Assembly: GCF_041146395.1 (NCBI RefSeq)
Contig: NC_091000.1
Location: 15,142,501 to 15,206,500, forward strand
Direction: 5' to 3'
Origin: Eulemur rufifrons
Lineage: Eukaryota > Chordata > Mammalia > Primates > Lemuridae
Length of the DNA stretch: 64,000 nucleotides
The notes beneath the pieces were generated by a model. The model saw only the letters and a list, made by a program, of their open reading frames with translations. It made no database searches and had not been told where the DNA came from. How positions within the stretch are numbered: position 1 is the first letter of the stretch; the number at the start of each line of letters is the position of its first letter. Shown piece by piece: positions 1 through 12,499 of this stretch. Position numbers and translations under genes: made by a program.

Positions 1-1634
1 GTCTTCAAGCTCACCAGCTCTCTCTTCTGCTTGATCAGTTCTGCTGTTGAGAGATTCTGATATATTTCTCCGTTTGTCAATTGACTTCTTAAGCTCTAGA
101 ATTTCTGCTTGATTTTTTAAAATTATTTCAGTCTCTCTGTTAAATTTCTCTGATAAGCTTCTGAATTCCTTCTCTGTGTTGTCTTGAAGTTCATTAAGCG
201 TCTTCAAGACAGTTATTTTGAATTCTTCGAATGGTCACCTATCTCCATTACTCTAGGATTGATCACTGATATCTTAGTTCATTTGGTGAGGTCATGTTTT
301 CCTGGATGTTCCTGATGCTTGTGAATGTTCGTCTATGTCTCGGCATTGAAGAGTTAGGTATTTATTTTAATCTTCACACTTTGGACTTGTTTGAACCCCG
401 TCCTTCTTGAGAAGGTTTTCTAGATACTCAAAGGGAATTGATTATTGTGATCTAAGTCTCTGGTCACTATATCAGCACTGATAATGCCCCAAGCCCAGTA
501 ATGCTGTGACTCTTGCAGACTCCTGGTGGTACTATCTTGGCGGACTTGGGTAAGACACAGGAGAATTCCCTGGATTACCAAAGTCTTTCACTCTCTTCCC
601 TCACTTTCTGTGCTGGGCTTCTGGAGTTGGAGGAGGAGTGATGTGCACACTCCCTCATGGCCACCAGCACCAGGTCACAGCTGAAGCCAGCCCAGTGTCA
701 GCCAAAGCCCCTGGGGACTGTTGCCTGGCTACCTCTGATGTTTGTTCGAAGCCCAGTGGTTCTTTACTCAGCAGATGGTGAATCTGCCAGGACTGGGTCT
801 TTCCCTTCAAGGCAGCATGTCTTCTTCTGGCCCAGAGTGGATCCAGATATGCCATCCAGGAACTAAGGCCTGGACTCAGGGGCCTCAAGAGTCTGCTTGG
901 TACTTTATTTTACTGTGGCTGAGCTGGTACCCAAGTTGCAAAACAAAGTCCTCTGAGCTCCTCCTTTTCCTTTCCCCAAGTGGAAGAAGTCTCTCCCTGA
1001 GCTGCACTGCCTGGAACTGGGGGAGGAGTGACCCAGGCACTGGCTTGGCTGCAGCTGCCGGTGTCTCATTGGGTCAAGTGCACCCCAAGTCCACTGGCTC
1101 TGATAGAGTACAGTCGCAAAAATTGCCCAAGGACTGCAGCCTTTGTGGGCCCGACTGGTTTACAAATTTAGTTCAGGCCCCAGGCTGCTTTTTGGCAGAC
1201 GACAGCGGGGCTCGCTGGAACTCAGGTTTCCAAGCAGACAATTTCGCTCTGGCCGGCTGATCTAAATGCTCCCTCCATGGGCACCTGCAGAATTCTGCCT
1301 TGTGCTGTGTTCCCCTGTGCCAGGGTGGCTCTAGTTCCAATGCAAAGTCCCACAAGCACTTCACTCTCCCTCCCTCTGCCGCACAGGTTCTCTCTTCACT
1401 AGGTGAGCTGCTGCGACTGCTGGGGGACGGTGGAGGGGTGGCGTGGGCAATGCAATACCATCTTTTCTGCCCACTTCTGTGCCTCTTTCCTTGATATAAC
1501 CTTAAAACAAGGTAGTATGATTTTTGGTTCTTCTGAAGGTGCTTGCTTGCAAGGATAGTTGTTGAGTTAGGGGTTCGTGCAGAGGGACGATCACTGGAGG
1601 TTTCTATTCGGCCATATTGCTGTGCTCCCTCTGC
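1..1634 (-). mobile_element. LINE-1, 5' UTR and start of ORF1 (antisense, runs off the window)
   Basis: Read on the minus strand, this is the GC-rich 5' UTR of a LINE-1 followed by the start of ORF1. The element begins near 1634 ('GCACAGCAATATGGCCG'). The ORF1 start codon is at 295-293 and begins MTSPNEL, the usual primate L1 ORF1 start, but a stop follows within a few codons. A coiled-coil-like ORF1 stretch is then open in another frame from about 228 to 1 (rich in E, K, L and Q). The copy is therefore broken by a stop and a frameshift. ORF2 and the 3' end lie outside the window. Long open frames in the GC-rich part are by-products of composition. Confidence 0.85.
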
Positions 1635-2527
1635 AAATTTATATTTTAGTTATCCTGAGATCCAAGAAAGTTAGGATAAATGCTTTATTCTTTTCCTTTG
1701 TTTACTAGACTTTGTAATAATACGTTGATTAAATAGTAACAATTCTGGTCTCTGGATGGAGTATAATGTTTGAGTTTTTACTTCATTTTTACTTTTATTT
1801 CTGAAAATGTTTTAACAAAAAATATCTAACTTTAAAATCATTGTTTGAATAAACAATCAGGTCATAAAGACCTATTTGCAACTAGTAAAATTGCTCTGAT
1901 CTTCTGAAGTATTAAAACGTGAATGCAAGTGAAAAAAATTTTAAGACGGTTCATGAAATCTGAAACTAAGGTGGTTTCTGGAGGTTTCTAATGAAAGCAT
2001 TTCATACTGAAGTTAAGACCTCTGTTTTCTGTCATTTTCAGAAAGATAACACCTCTTATGCCGGGGCATTGGTTCAGTACTCACTCAGAGGAATGAACGT
2101 CACTTCCTGAATCAGTTTCTACAAGCCTAGACTTTCTCCAGAGATTTCCCATCCACATACAGGCCATGCTGACAATACTCAGAGGTTACAAAACCTGACA
2201 AATCACAGCTTGAAGGGAAAAAAACTTTAGGACTGAAAACTATCAAGAGAAATTGAAAATGAAAGGTGAATGCAATTATATTTATGTAATTTACAGCTAC
2301 ATTAAAATGGGGGAAAAATTCAAAATAGAAAGATTTTTTAAAATCTGAAAATTGTAACAATTAGCAGTATCATACTATTGACCTGTGTTACATTATGAAT
2401 ATTCTTTGCCAATGAGACATTAAATTTAATAAGTTAATAAAAAAGTTATGACTTTTGGGAAAATAATAGGGTAGTTTTTCATTTTGAATTTCAAAACTAT
2501 GCTTCAGTTTCTAGGATGTTTTTATTT

Positions 2528-2529
<2 letters not shown>
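1635..2529. other. Gene-free AT-rich stretch
   Basis: No gene, conserved coding pattern or identifiable repeat was seen. Reading frames are short and in low-complexity AT-rich sequence. Confidence 0.4.
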
Positions 2530-2564
<35 letters not shown>

Positions 2565-2572
2565 TGTGGGGG
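2530..2572. repeat. (TG)n microsatellite
   Basis: An almost perfect run of TG dinucleotides, with GG interruptions at the end. Confidence 0.95.
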
Positions 2573-2887
2573 GATTGTTGGTATGAGTTATATTCCTTTC
2601 TCGTTCCAGCCTGGGCTGACAGATAGAAGTTGAGTAATACAGTCTAGCTTGGGCTGATTGTTTTTCTTTCAAAGAAGAAAAAGAAGAAATTCTTCCCATA
2701 ATATCTTACACAGTGTTCCTAAGTAATTTAGCCACAAATACATGCTGAAATATTTCTGATTCTCAAAATAATTTGATTTTAGAGAAGTATATTGAGGACC
2801 CACCAGGACCTTAATTTTTTCTCCCAACTTTTTATTTCGAGAATGTTCAAACCTACAGAAAAGTTGCAAACAATCAAATAAATACTC

Positions 2888-3275
2888 ATTGTTATGGGTG
2901 AATTGCGTTTCTACAAAATTTAGATATTGCAGTCCTAAACTGCAGTATTTCAGAATGTGACTGGTTTTGGGGATAGGGTCTTTAAAGAGGCGATTAATTT
3001 AAAGTGAGGCCATTAGGATGGGCCCTAATCCAACCTGACTGGTGTCTTATAAGAAGAGGAGATCTGGACACAGGGAGATGCCAGGGGTGGAGGTGGGGTA
3101 GGGGTATGTGCAGAGGGCTGGCCCTGAGAAGAGGCAGCAAGAGCCCAGGAGAGAGACCTCAGAGGAGACCAAACTGTTGATGCCTTGAGCTTGTATTTCC
3201 AGCCTCTAGAAGTGTGAGAAAGTAAACCTGTGTTGTTATGGTAGCCTGAGCAAACTAATACTCCCATATAGCTTT
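2888..3275 (+). mobile_element. MaLR-type (ERVL-MaLR) solo LTR
   Basis: Shows the order typical of MaLR LTRs: 'CAGAATGTGACTGGTTTTGG', then 'GGGTCTTTAAAGAGG', then a 'GGGCCCTAATCCAA' motif, and a 3' part 'CCTCTAGAAGTGTGAGAAAG' leading to 'CTGTGTTGTTATGG'. No internal retroviral sequence is next to it. The exact subfamily was not determined. Confidence 0.7.
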
Positions 3276-3340
3276 CATACAGATTCACTAATTGTTAACA
3301 TTTTGTCACCTTTGTGCGGTCCCTCTCTCTGTCTCTACGC

Positions 3341-3435
3341 ACACACAAACACACATATGCTAACATACAAAGTGTACACACAGACTCACACACACACATC
3401 ATGCATGCATATACGTATGTGTATGCATATGTCTA
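3341..3435. repeat. Degenerate CA/TG-rich alternating tract
   Basis: Broken runs of CA and of ATGCATATGT-like alternating purine-pyrimidine sequence; low complexity. Confidence 0.6.
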
Positions 3436-3639
3436 CCATGCCTTTGGCAGGGGCAGAGGGAATGGGAGAACCATTTGAATGCTAATTGCAGGAATCAGAA
3501 ATTTTTTTCTCTGAATACTTTAGTGGGCACCTCCCAAGAACCAGCACATTTACTTATAAAACCGCACTACAAGTTTCACATTCAGAAAATATAAACGGTA
3601 ATACAACACATTTAAACTAGAATAGCCATCCAGACTTTT

Positions 3640-4400
3640 TTAGGGCTTTTATGACGTTAATCATTTTAACGAGCAGTTGTGTTGCAGAGTACCCCTCAGT
3701 GTGAATTTGTGTGGCGGTTGCTTCACAATCAGATTCAAGTACAACATTACTGGCAGGAATACCACACAGGTGAGGCTGTGTCCTGCCGACTGAGTCACAT
3801 CAGAAAGCTTACAGGCTCAGTTTGTTCTATTATTGGGGATGTTAAATTTGGCTATTGGGTTAAAATAGTGTCTTCCAGATTTCACCATTAAAATGTACTC
3901 TTTTACCTTTGCAATTAATAAGCTATCTTTTGGTTGAGAGTTTGATGCTGTGTAAATATTGTGTTCCCCAATAATCTTTCACTCACTAGTTTTAGCTCAT
4001 TGGTGAGTCTTGCCAGAACAATTATTATGGTGGTGGGTGTAATATGGTGATTTTAGTTTTTAAAAAATGGCTAAGTGGAATTTTTCTTCAAGAAAGAAAT
4101 TTCCCTTCCCTCTCTCCCCTTTTAATTTTTTTCTCCTAATGTAGAATCATGAACTTATTTTATTAAGTTTTTTTAATACATTCCTGTCATTATTCATTTG
4201 GATGTTCAAATGGTCCCAAATTTCACAAGCAGGCATGCTTTAAGTTGACTTTATGTCCTTGTGACAGGCCCCTATGGGTTTGGGGGGCATGTTCTTGTTT
4301 TCTGGCACAAGAAGATGTTTGTTTACACTCATATAGAATAAATAGCAACTTTTTCATTTTGTTGTTATTTCTCTTAATTTTAATCTAGAAGAGTTGTCCC
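3640..4400 (+). mobile_element. Old L1-like fragment (tentative)
   Basis: The text around 'AATAATCTTTCACTCACTAG' to 'TTTCTGGCACAAGAAGATG' resembles the 3' part of old mammalian LINE-1 (L1M) copies as I remember them. It is heavily mutated, so the subfamily and exact ends are uncertain. No gene was seen here. Confidence 0.35.
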
Positions 4401-4919
4401 CTTTTGTTTTAAAATCATATTGACATATTGAAGACACTACTCCAGTTTCTATAGGGTTCCATCATTTAAATTTATTCCATGGTTTCTCCATGATATCATT
4501 TAACTTTCTTTATCATCTATATTTCCTATAATGTAAAACTGAGACCTAAAAATTTCATTGGCTACAGGGCAAGTATTTTTGGCCAGACACTTCATAAGTT
4601 GTACTATACTTTCCATTGTATCACATTAGGATGTGATATTTAGCTGCCCTACTCTTAAATTTAATAGTTACCCAACTATTAAATTGTGATGTAATTTCAT
4701 CATATGTGTTTACATAAAATGCTATTACCACATTCATAAAACTCATGTTTATGTGTTATTCAAATTAGATATTATTATCTAATGATTATAATGAGATTTT
4801 ACTGATTTCAGTACATATATCTAATAGCTTGTTGAGAACACACACCTACATATCAGAAAATTGACGTAAAAATGAAGTAACAGCATATTTTTGAAATTAG
4901 ATTCTAAAACTGACATTTT

Positions 4920-5330
4920 TCTTTTGCCCCACCAACTCCACATCTAGAGATATTCTACAGACACTTGTCAAGATTATAATTATAATATATTAGGATTCAA
5001 GACAGCAATATTTATAGTCACAAAAATGTAGAAACAACAAGCGATTCATCAAGAAGGGACTTAATAAACCTAATGTGGAATATTCGTTATTTAACTATTA
5101 TGCAGCCATTAAACACAGGTAGATCTCTTGTAAGGATACAGAACACTGGGCAAAATTTATTTGGTGAGGAACATAAGTTTCAGAACTTTCCAGTGCAATT
5201 CTATTTATGTCTAAAAGTAAAATAATGGGATGAATGATTAGAGAATATTTGGAAACCTACAAGAAACTTTTATAAGAAAACGGTAGAGAATAACTTTGAC
5301 AAAGTTAAAAAGATTTTCTTTTTAAAAAGC
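4920..5330 (+). mobile_element. Old L1 3'-end fragment
   Basis: Contains the word order of an L1M ORF2/3' region: 'CAATATTTATAGTCACAAAA', 'GTAGAAACAACA', then 'TATGCAGCCATTAAA'. Heavily diverged; no open reading frame. Confidence 0.55.
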
Positions 5331-7900
5331 ATCCATTTGAAGTAAAGATTCAGTTTAAGGCCTACTTTTTGACTTTTTACATTCATTTATAATAGATTAC
5401 TTTTCAAGATACATTGCCTGATATCTCTGTTCGACAGCCTTCAACATTTTAAGAATAAGGGGCTGGATTTTGCAGAATCCAGTGTTATTTATTCACTATA
5501 AGAAAAGTAAACAAGGTGTTCTCCAACCTATCTGACCATAAATACGACTTCGAAATTAAAGACTGAGGAAAGATACCTGCTCTTGTTACTGAAATACTGA
5601 AATGCAGAAATCAGAAAACTTCACACATCAGAAAACTTGGATACCACAGAGACAATAATCACAAGAATAACAACAAAAAACAAATAGAAGAAGAATAAAC
5701 AAGCGGACAATAACAACAAAATGAATTGCACTTCCTTAGTGGAATGGTTCATGTTGAATAACCACCATCATTAACAAAAATAATAACAATTAGATTAATA
5801 GCACACCAGTGCACTGGCTGAGGATTCTTATTCCTCAGAAAACATTATCTGGAGGAGCAGCTCTTGCATACACTTTTTTTTTTTTTTTTGCAGGCTTATT
5901 CTATTTTGGAGACTCCCTAGGTGAAGATGAGACATAAACTGACAGCTGCTTAATTTCAGGAGCACACTCTGTCCTGCTTGTACAGTCTGCAAACGGCACG
6001 TCCTGTGGGCCTGCAGGGACTGCCAGCTCCCGTACTGCCGACCAGTGGCCTGAGCCCTTCCCTCCGGGAGGCCCTTAATGAGCCCTCGACTCCTGCAAAT
6101 GAAAAGAGAAGGCAAAGGGGCGCTGGTCCTGCTGACAAAGCAGTTTCTGCTGTGCCTGGTGGGTTTCGGTTTTCCTGTTGGATTCACTCCACCTTTAATT
6201 AAAGACGGTGAAATTTGTTTGTTTCCTTTTGATTTTGGTCACCGTCCCCAATTTAACTTGAGGCTCTGTCTCACAAACAGAAGGTTAACATTTATTCAAG
6301 TCAGGAGCATGGGAGCGAGCTCTTCCTTTCCCACAGATACGCTTGGGATATTCCGCAAAACCTGCCCCTACATTCAAAGATTGCAGGTTTGGTTATATAG
6401 TTTACACAAACCGAACAACTAAGTTATCTCTGACCATCTTTGGATACGACCCACACAGTCATCTTTATTTCTAGAGAGGGTGCTTAGAGTTAGCAGGAGA
6501 CAAAATTGCACTATTGCTAGATTAGTTCAGCTGCATAGGCACCTAAACACCCACAGTTTTCCAAGGACTGTGATGTCCAAGAGCACTGTAATGCCTCTGC
6601 TGCCTCTTGGCTCTTCCCAAGGGAGTTTTACGATGTGTCTCTCCTACTCAGATGTCAGCAGACACTTGGAAAGTCGCCTCTCACACACTCCATCCATCCA
6701 TATTTATGCAACTCCTTTGTGGTTTAATTTAATAGAATGAGCCTCCCCATTCAATCCAATTTTAACACAAAAACAAATAAATTTCTACCTCAATGGAAAG
6801 GAAGATGATATGCCTATACTTTGCTTATCTCTGTGGGCTATTCCATTGTGTCATATCATAAGGAAACCGTCTTTTGGGAAATATGTAGAAATTATAATAG
6901 AGCAATTAGACAGCTCAATAAAATAAAAAGGAATTTAATTCAATCTACTAAACAAGGAGAACAATCACGGTAAATACAGCACTAGTGCATGGTGTATGGA
7001 ATATTATTCCAGCATTCACAGACCCACATTTGAGTTAAGATACTGTAATGGCCTTTGTTAACTGATCTGCAAGAAATGTGTGAAATAAATATCCCTCGGT
7101 CATTTCTATTTTGAGCTCATAATAATCTATATTTCTACTTTCTTGCTGTCTTCCTTTGTACTAATAACTCACTACTTCAACTTCTAACAAAATGCCCTCC
7201 AGCCTCAGAACACTTCCAAAATGCTGTCACAGGAGTTGGGATTTTTCTCTGGTCTCGCCATCCTCACCCGCACAATTCAACCCCAAGACCTACATCATCT
7301 TTCTTACGAGAATCTTTGTCTCTCAATTCCTCCTTTAGTCCAGCCACGGCCCTTCTCTCTCCATGCCTCCTCTTGCCGGTTTTGCCCTGAAGGTGCGCCT
7401 GCTTTCTGTGGGTCTTACCTGGAAGTCGCTTAGTTACCTTGTGTGTGAGGAAAACTCTGAACATTAAGGTTTAGGCCCAGACCTGTCTGCGTCCCTCTGG
7501 TCCCTGATTCTCATTTTTCACTATTTTTAAGCCTTGAAATGCCCTGGAACTGAAGTTGTCCCACACTGAGCTCCACGTTTTACTCTCCCTCCCATTGGGG
7601 CTCATCCTACCTTCGAGTCAAGACTCGAATCCTCAGGGTCTCAATTGAGACCTGGCCCTTTAAGCCTCCACACCCAAGCGGGGCTCTTTCTGTCTCTGCT
7701 TCTGCTTCCTCTACTCTGTCATCTTGATCTTTCAGCTTCACATGAACTGTTGAAAGAACCACTGCAATCATCTTTAAATCAATTAGCCAATTTTTTAAAC
7801 TTCTAAATCTAGTATTCAAACTCTGGCAACCATCATCTGATTCCTAACTTTTTAATTTAACTTTCAGATTTGGCTTCTTAATTTAATTTAATTTTATTTT
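5331..7900. other. Gene-free stretch, nothing identified
   Basis: No gene and no repeat that I can name with confidence. A short A/T homopolymer lies near 5873-5889. The open frames around 5.8-6.7 kb overlap on both strands, show no domain motifs and look like chance. Confidence 0.4.
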
Positions 7901-7902
7901 AT

Positions 7903-8195
7903 TTTATTTTTGATATGAGATCTTGATCTGTTGCCCAGGCTGGAGTAGTTGCCCACGCATACCTCACTGCAGCCCCGAACTCCTGGGCTCCAGCAATCCT
8001 CCTGGCTCAGCCTCCCCAGTGGCTGGGACTACAGGCACATGCCACCACACCTGGCTAACTTTTTAAAATTTTTTGTAGAGTTAGGGTCTCAAGATGTTGC
8101 CCGGACTGGTCTCGAACTCCTGGCCTCAAGCTATCTTCCTGCCTCGGCCTCCCAAAGTGCTGGGATTACAGGCATGAGCCACCATACCCGTACTG
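7903..8195 (-). mobile_element. Alu, antisense
   Basis: Reads as reversed Alu: 'CTGTTGCCCAGGCTGGAGTA' near 7930 to 'GGCATGAGCCACCA' near 8170. Both arms are present. The T-rich tail at the left end is the reversed A-tail. Confidence 0.9.
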
Positions 8196-8559
8196 GCTTC
8201 CTCATTTTTAAAAATTTACAATGAAAGATGACTTTAAATATATAGTTTTACTTTCACTTAAAATTGATGTGAAAAGAACAATTAATTTTTAATGCTTTTG
8301 TTTTATTGTAAAGACGAACACAATTTTAGATTTGAAAGAGCAAGGGTTAAAATAATTATTTTGTAATTTATGTAGGGAAAAGTAATAAAAAATAAATGGT
8401 ATTTATTGTAGCTGTATTTCATGAATCATATTTGCCCTATGAGCTTTAAATTTTTTTATAACATATACATGTAAAATAGAAACTCTAGGAGAGTCGATAC
8501 TTTAACACCTACAAAAGTGCCTGGTATATAGTAGGTACTCAATAAATATTTGCTGACTC

Positions 8560-9760
8560 AATGACTATAAAATTTAACAGCTACAAAATAGTATAAAGTG
8601 AAAAGTAATTTTTCCTGTCTCTCCAGATACCTGTTTCTACCTCCAGAGGCAACTGCACTTTACCAGTTTCTTCTATATTTTTCTAGAGATATAATAAGCC
8701 CACCTAAGCATGTGCATATCTATGTAGAAAGAGCGATAGAAATGTGTTTGTGTGTGCACTGAGTGTATGTGTGAACACGCCATAGCTATTCTTTTTTCTC
8801 CCCTCAGATGGGCACTTCCTGTATATAGTTTCTGTGCCTTATATTTTGGGTGTAATTTCATGACAATTTTTGGAAAAAAACTCTCTTCTTTATAAAGATG
8901 ACATAGTATTCCTTGTATACTCATATGCTCAGTTTATTTGATGAGTTTGTTATTTCTGCTATTTCAGTTTCCAGGATTTTGTGATTTTAAACAATGCTGC
9001 AATAAATGTTCTGGTAAGGATAACATCGCTCTCATGTGTGAGCGTTTGGAGGATAATTTCTGTCTTAGTTAGTTTGTGCTGCTATAACAAAATACCAGAC
9101 ACTGGATGATTTATAAAAAACAGAAATGTATTTCCCCACAATTCTGGAGGCTGAGAAGTCCAAGATCAAGGTGCCAGCAGGTTTGGTGGGGGCTGGTCTC
9201 TGCCTCCCGAGTGGCACTTCCTGCTGCATCTTCCGGAGGAGAGGACTGCTGCGCCCTCGTACGGCAGAACGTGCAAGGGCAAGGAAGCCGAAAGCCAGGG
9301 AAGCCTCTTCTATAAAGGCCTCCATCCTGCTCACCAGGGAAGAGCCCTCATGACCTAATCACTTCTTAGAAGTTCCACCTCTTAACGCCATCACATTAAC
9401 CATTAAGTTTCAACACCTGAATTTTGGAGGGGACATGAACCGTAGCAATATCGTAGAAGTGGAATCACTGAATCCAAGAGTAAATGCATTTAAAATTCTA
9501 ATAGATATTGGCAAATCTCCTTCCATAATATTATCCTGATTTATACTTCCATTGACAATGTATAACAGCACCATTTTCCTTCACACTGGCCAACATATTG
9601 GTATCAAATTTTGAGATCATTGTAATTTATAGGTGAAAAATGATATCACATTGTAAATTTAATGTTCTTTTCTTTAAATATAATCGAAGTAAAATATATT
9701 AATTATCATCCCATTTTAAAGATATTAGTGATTTTATTCCTATAATTGTCAGGAATTCTT
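8560..9760 (-). mobile_element. Old L1 3' region (antisense), split by an LTR
   Basis: Antisense L1M-like text ('AACAATGCTGCAATAAATGTTC' class words) is interrupted at about 9062 and resumes at about 9453 with 'GTAGAAGTGGAATCACTGAA'. That phrase is the expected continuation in antisense L1 3' regions. The interruption is the MaLR LTR listed separately. Confidence 0.6.
9062..9452 (-). mobile_element. MST/THE1-type MaLR LTR inserted in an L1
   Basis: Antisense MaLR LTR: begins 'AGTTTGTGCTGCTATAACAA' and runs through 'TCTGGAGGCTGAGAAGTCC', 'CTCATGACCTAATCAC' and 'TTTGGAGGGGACATGAACC'. It splits an antisense L1, so it is younger than that L1. I did not find a clear target duplication. Confidence 0.75.
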
Positions 9761-10964
9761 TATATATTACCAACTTATTCTTACCACTATTTTCTACTTT
9801 TGGAATGTCAGTCATCATTTCCTCACTTTTTACTCTCACATATTTCCTCACGTTCCCACCTCACTGGCTTTGCACTTGTAATTCTCTTTTTCTGAAATGC
9901 TTTTCTCTAGACTCTCCTTAAATCTGAAATCAGAATCTGAATTCTATGTGCACAGAATATCTCCAGGTGGTATCAGAGGGGACACACTGGTAATAGGGAT
10001 TATTTCTGGGTAGGAGAATTGGGTAAATGGAAACAGAGATTTAGGGAAGACTGACTTTTCACTGCAATACCTTTTGTACTTTTGAATTTTGTACCAAGTT
10101 TATATGTAACCTCTATCCAAGCAAACATATGTACAAATACACACACATTGTCAGTTCACATCCTTGTCTTGCAAGGCATAGCTTGAATGTAATTTCCAAC
10201 TAAAAGTTCTTTATCTTTAGTATTACTAATCCTCATGGACATTACCTACACATACATATCTATAAATTGCATAACAAATCCATTTTTATAGAAAAATAAA
10301 AAATATTTCTTATGTAGCTAGCTTGCTATCTTTTTGATTCAGAATCTACATCTGATTACTCTTTGAGTTCTGCCAACATGTTTAGCACATTCCTTAATCA
10401 ATGTAGGTATTCAAAAACTGTTTAATTCATTTAGCAAATATTTATTGAGTTGCTGTTCTGGAAAAGTATCTTGGCAATCACAGGCAATAGAATTTACAGT
10501 CACAATCCTTGCCCTTAGACACCCCAGTTAATGATGAAGATAAACACGGAGATAAATAATTCTAATAGGTGCAATTTAGAGACATGCAAAAAGGGAAATG
10601 ATAAACATCAAGTGATTATCTATCTCAGCATTTCCCAAGGACTCAGTCAAGTGGTATTTTCTTGTGATGATTTTAGGTGATCACCAGGAACACTTTTTAT
10701 TCGATAATGATTTATTGCAGAAAATACATTAAAAAACCAATAATTTTGTGGAGATTAATTTTGTATGAGGTTACAGTAGACATTTAATTTTAAGGATTTA
10801 GTCACTGTAAAGTAAAATATTAAGTAAATAAGCGTTTAGACAGAACACAGCTACTGCAACGGCGGTGCGGCAGAGATAAGAATGACTGAAGGCTGGCAAA
10901 TGCCGATCTATCCCATCCCAACCAGGGCCACGTTGCCTTGATAAAGATAATTATAATTAAATGT
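9761..10964. other. Gene-free AT-rich stretch
   Basis: No gene recognised. 'AATAAATATTTGCTGA'-like words outside this stretch and AT-rich text here suggest ancient LINE debris, but nothing can be assigned. Confidence 0.3.
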
Positions 10965-11115
10965 TAGAACAGCTTCCCTTTTCTGAGGGTTTACTGTGTA
11001 TCGAGCATTATGTTATGTACTCTATGATAGCACATGTAATAGTCACAACATCCCAAAGGGATTTGTATTTTCTTGAGGAAAGAGAGGCTGACAGAGGTTA
11101 ATTAAATGGCATAGA
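10965..11115 (+). mobile_element. MIR SINE fragment
   Basis: Shows the MIR core order: 'GGTTTACTGTGTATCGAGCA', a 'CACAACATCCCAAAGGGA' block, then 'GAGGCTGACAGAGGTTAATT'. Strongly diverged. Confidence 0.55.
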
Positions 11116-11589
11116 TCACTAAAAGTTTCTTTTCTTTAATTGTATGCATTTGTACCTACTAGGAGCCAAGTATTGGAGGAAACGATCACTAAGATTCTGA
11201 CCTGGTAAATTTTTGAATTTGAGTGAGGGTAACAAATTTGAGATGAATAAATACCCTTTATGAGAGGTTCTGTGAACTGGTTTTATAAACATTTGGGGCA
11301 GGAGAAGGATTGGCCATGGGAGGTGAGGTCAGGAAGGAGAGAAGCTTAACCAAAGTTTGTTCCAGCTGATCCCCCAGTAGGGACAAGAAGTTCATGAGCC
11401 AAAGAATTGGAATTTGGAGTCTGAGCCTGGCCTTGTCGTGGGTAAACAAGGGGACGTCCATGAGTTTTAGCTGAGTCTTACGGGCAAGGGCATTTCTTTG
11501 TAGTGTGCTGTGTTCCAGAACACAAAAGGGTGGGGGGATTTCTTAACCTTCCTGTTTGGCTGAATCACAGGGCTTAGGCCAAGTTCAAC

Positions 11590-11995
11590 ATTGTCAATAC
11601 ATTTCTTGATAAACATTTGCGAGAATTTTTAAAAACTATATGCCTAGAAGTGGAATTGCTGGGTCAAAAAATGTGTAGCTTCGCTTTTACTATTAAAATT
11701 GTTTTCCAAGGTGAATTATCAATTTACACTTCCACTGACAGTGACTGAGAGCTCCAGTTGTGCCACATCGTCACTGACACCCGAGGGTTTTGAAAGCTTG
11801 TCAGTGTGGTGGAAGCGAATTCGGTCTCGCTGCATTTCCTTCGTTATTGAGACTGATCGTATTTCACTGTTTGTTGCACGTGGATGTTTCTTCTTCTGTA
11901 AAGCATCTTTGGCCCATTTTTCTGTTGGGTTGTTTACCTTTTTCTTACTGATTTGTGGGAGTTCATCAGTATGTTCTGGAAGAATAAATGTAAGA
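11590..11995 (-). mobile_element. Old L1 3' fragment, antisense
   Basis: Contains antisense L1 text such as 'CCCATTTTTCTGTTGGGTTG' and 'GATTTGTGGGAGTTCATCAG', plus 'TAGAAGTGGAATTGCTGGGT'. The open frames across it, on both strands, have no gene-like content. Confidence 0.6.
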
Positions 11996-12499
11996 ATGAC
12001 TGAAAAGGTCCTGAACTGAGGAAGATTGAGATTAGGATTGGGAGATCCACAACAACTGTAACTAGCCCTATAAACAAATTTCAATGACCCCTGTATGTCC
12101 TTTATAATCCTTTCCCTGTCATGTTTTAGATTCTCAGGCCAGTAGGGCTTGATGACCTTTCTGAGTTGTTTCCCAGAAATAACATAATTTCTGGAAGACA
12201 CAAGAGTGGAAATGCTGAGCCCTGCGCAAGCTTCCTGACGCCAAGGCTCACCAGCCCCACCATCTGCCCTCTATGCACAGTATCCCTTGTAGGCTACACC
12301 ACAACCGCCCCAACGCACGTGGCCCTTCCTTAAAAGCCCATGATCTCCCTTGGTCGGAGATTGATTTGAGGCTTCTTCTCCCGTTTTCTCCACATCTTTC
12401 CCATTAAAATTTCCTTTCTGCCTTGGCAAAAAAAAAAAAAAGTTTTGATATACTAGACATTTCAGGATTCGGAGCATTATAGGAGATGACCCATGTCAA

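Noticed and set aside
742..1260. Open frame of 172 codons
   Set aside because: It lies wholly in the GC-rich 5' UTR of the antisense LINE-1, on the wrong strand for the element, with no motif.
11719..12201. Minus-strand open frame of 160 codons
   Set aside because: It partly overlaps an antisense L1 fragment, and the rest has no recognisable protein content.
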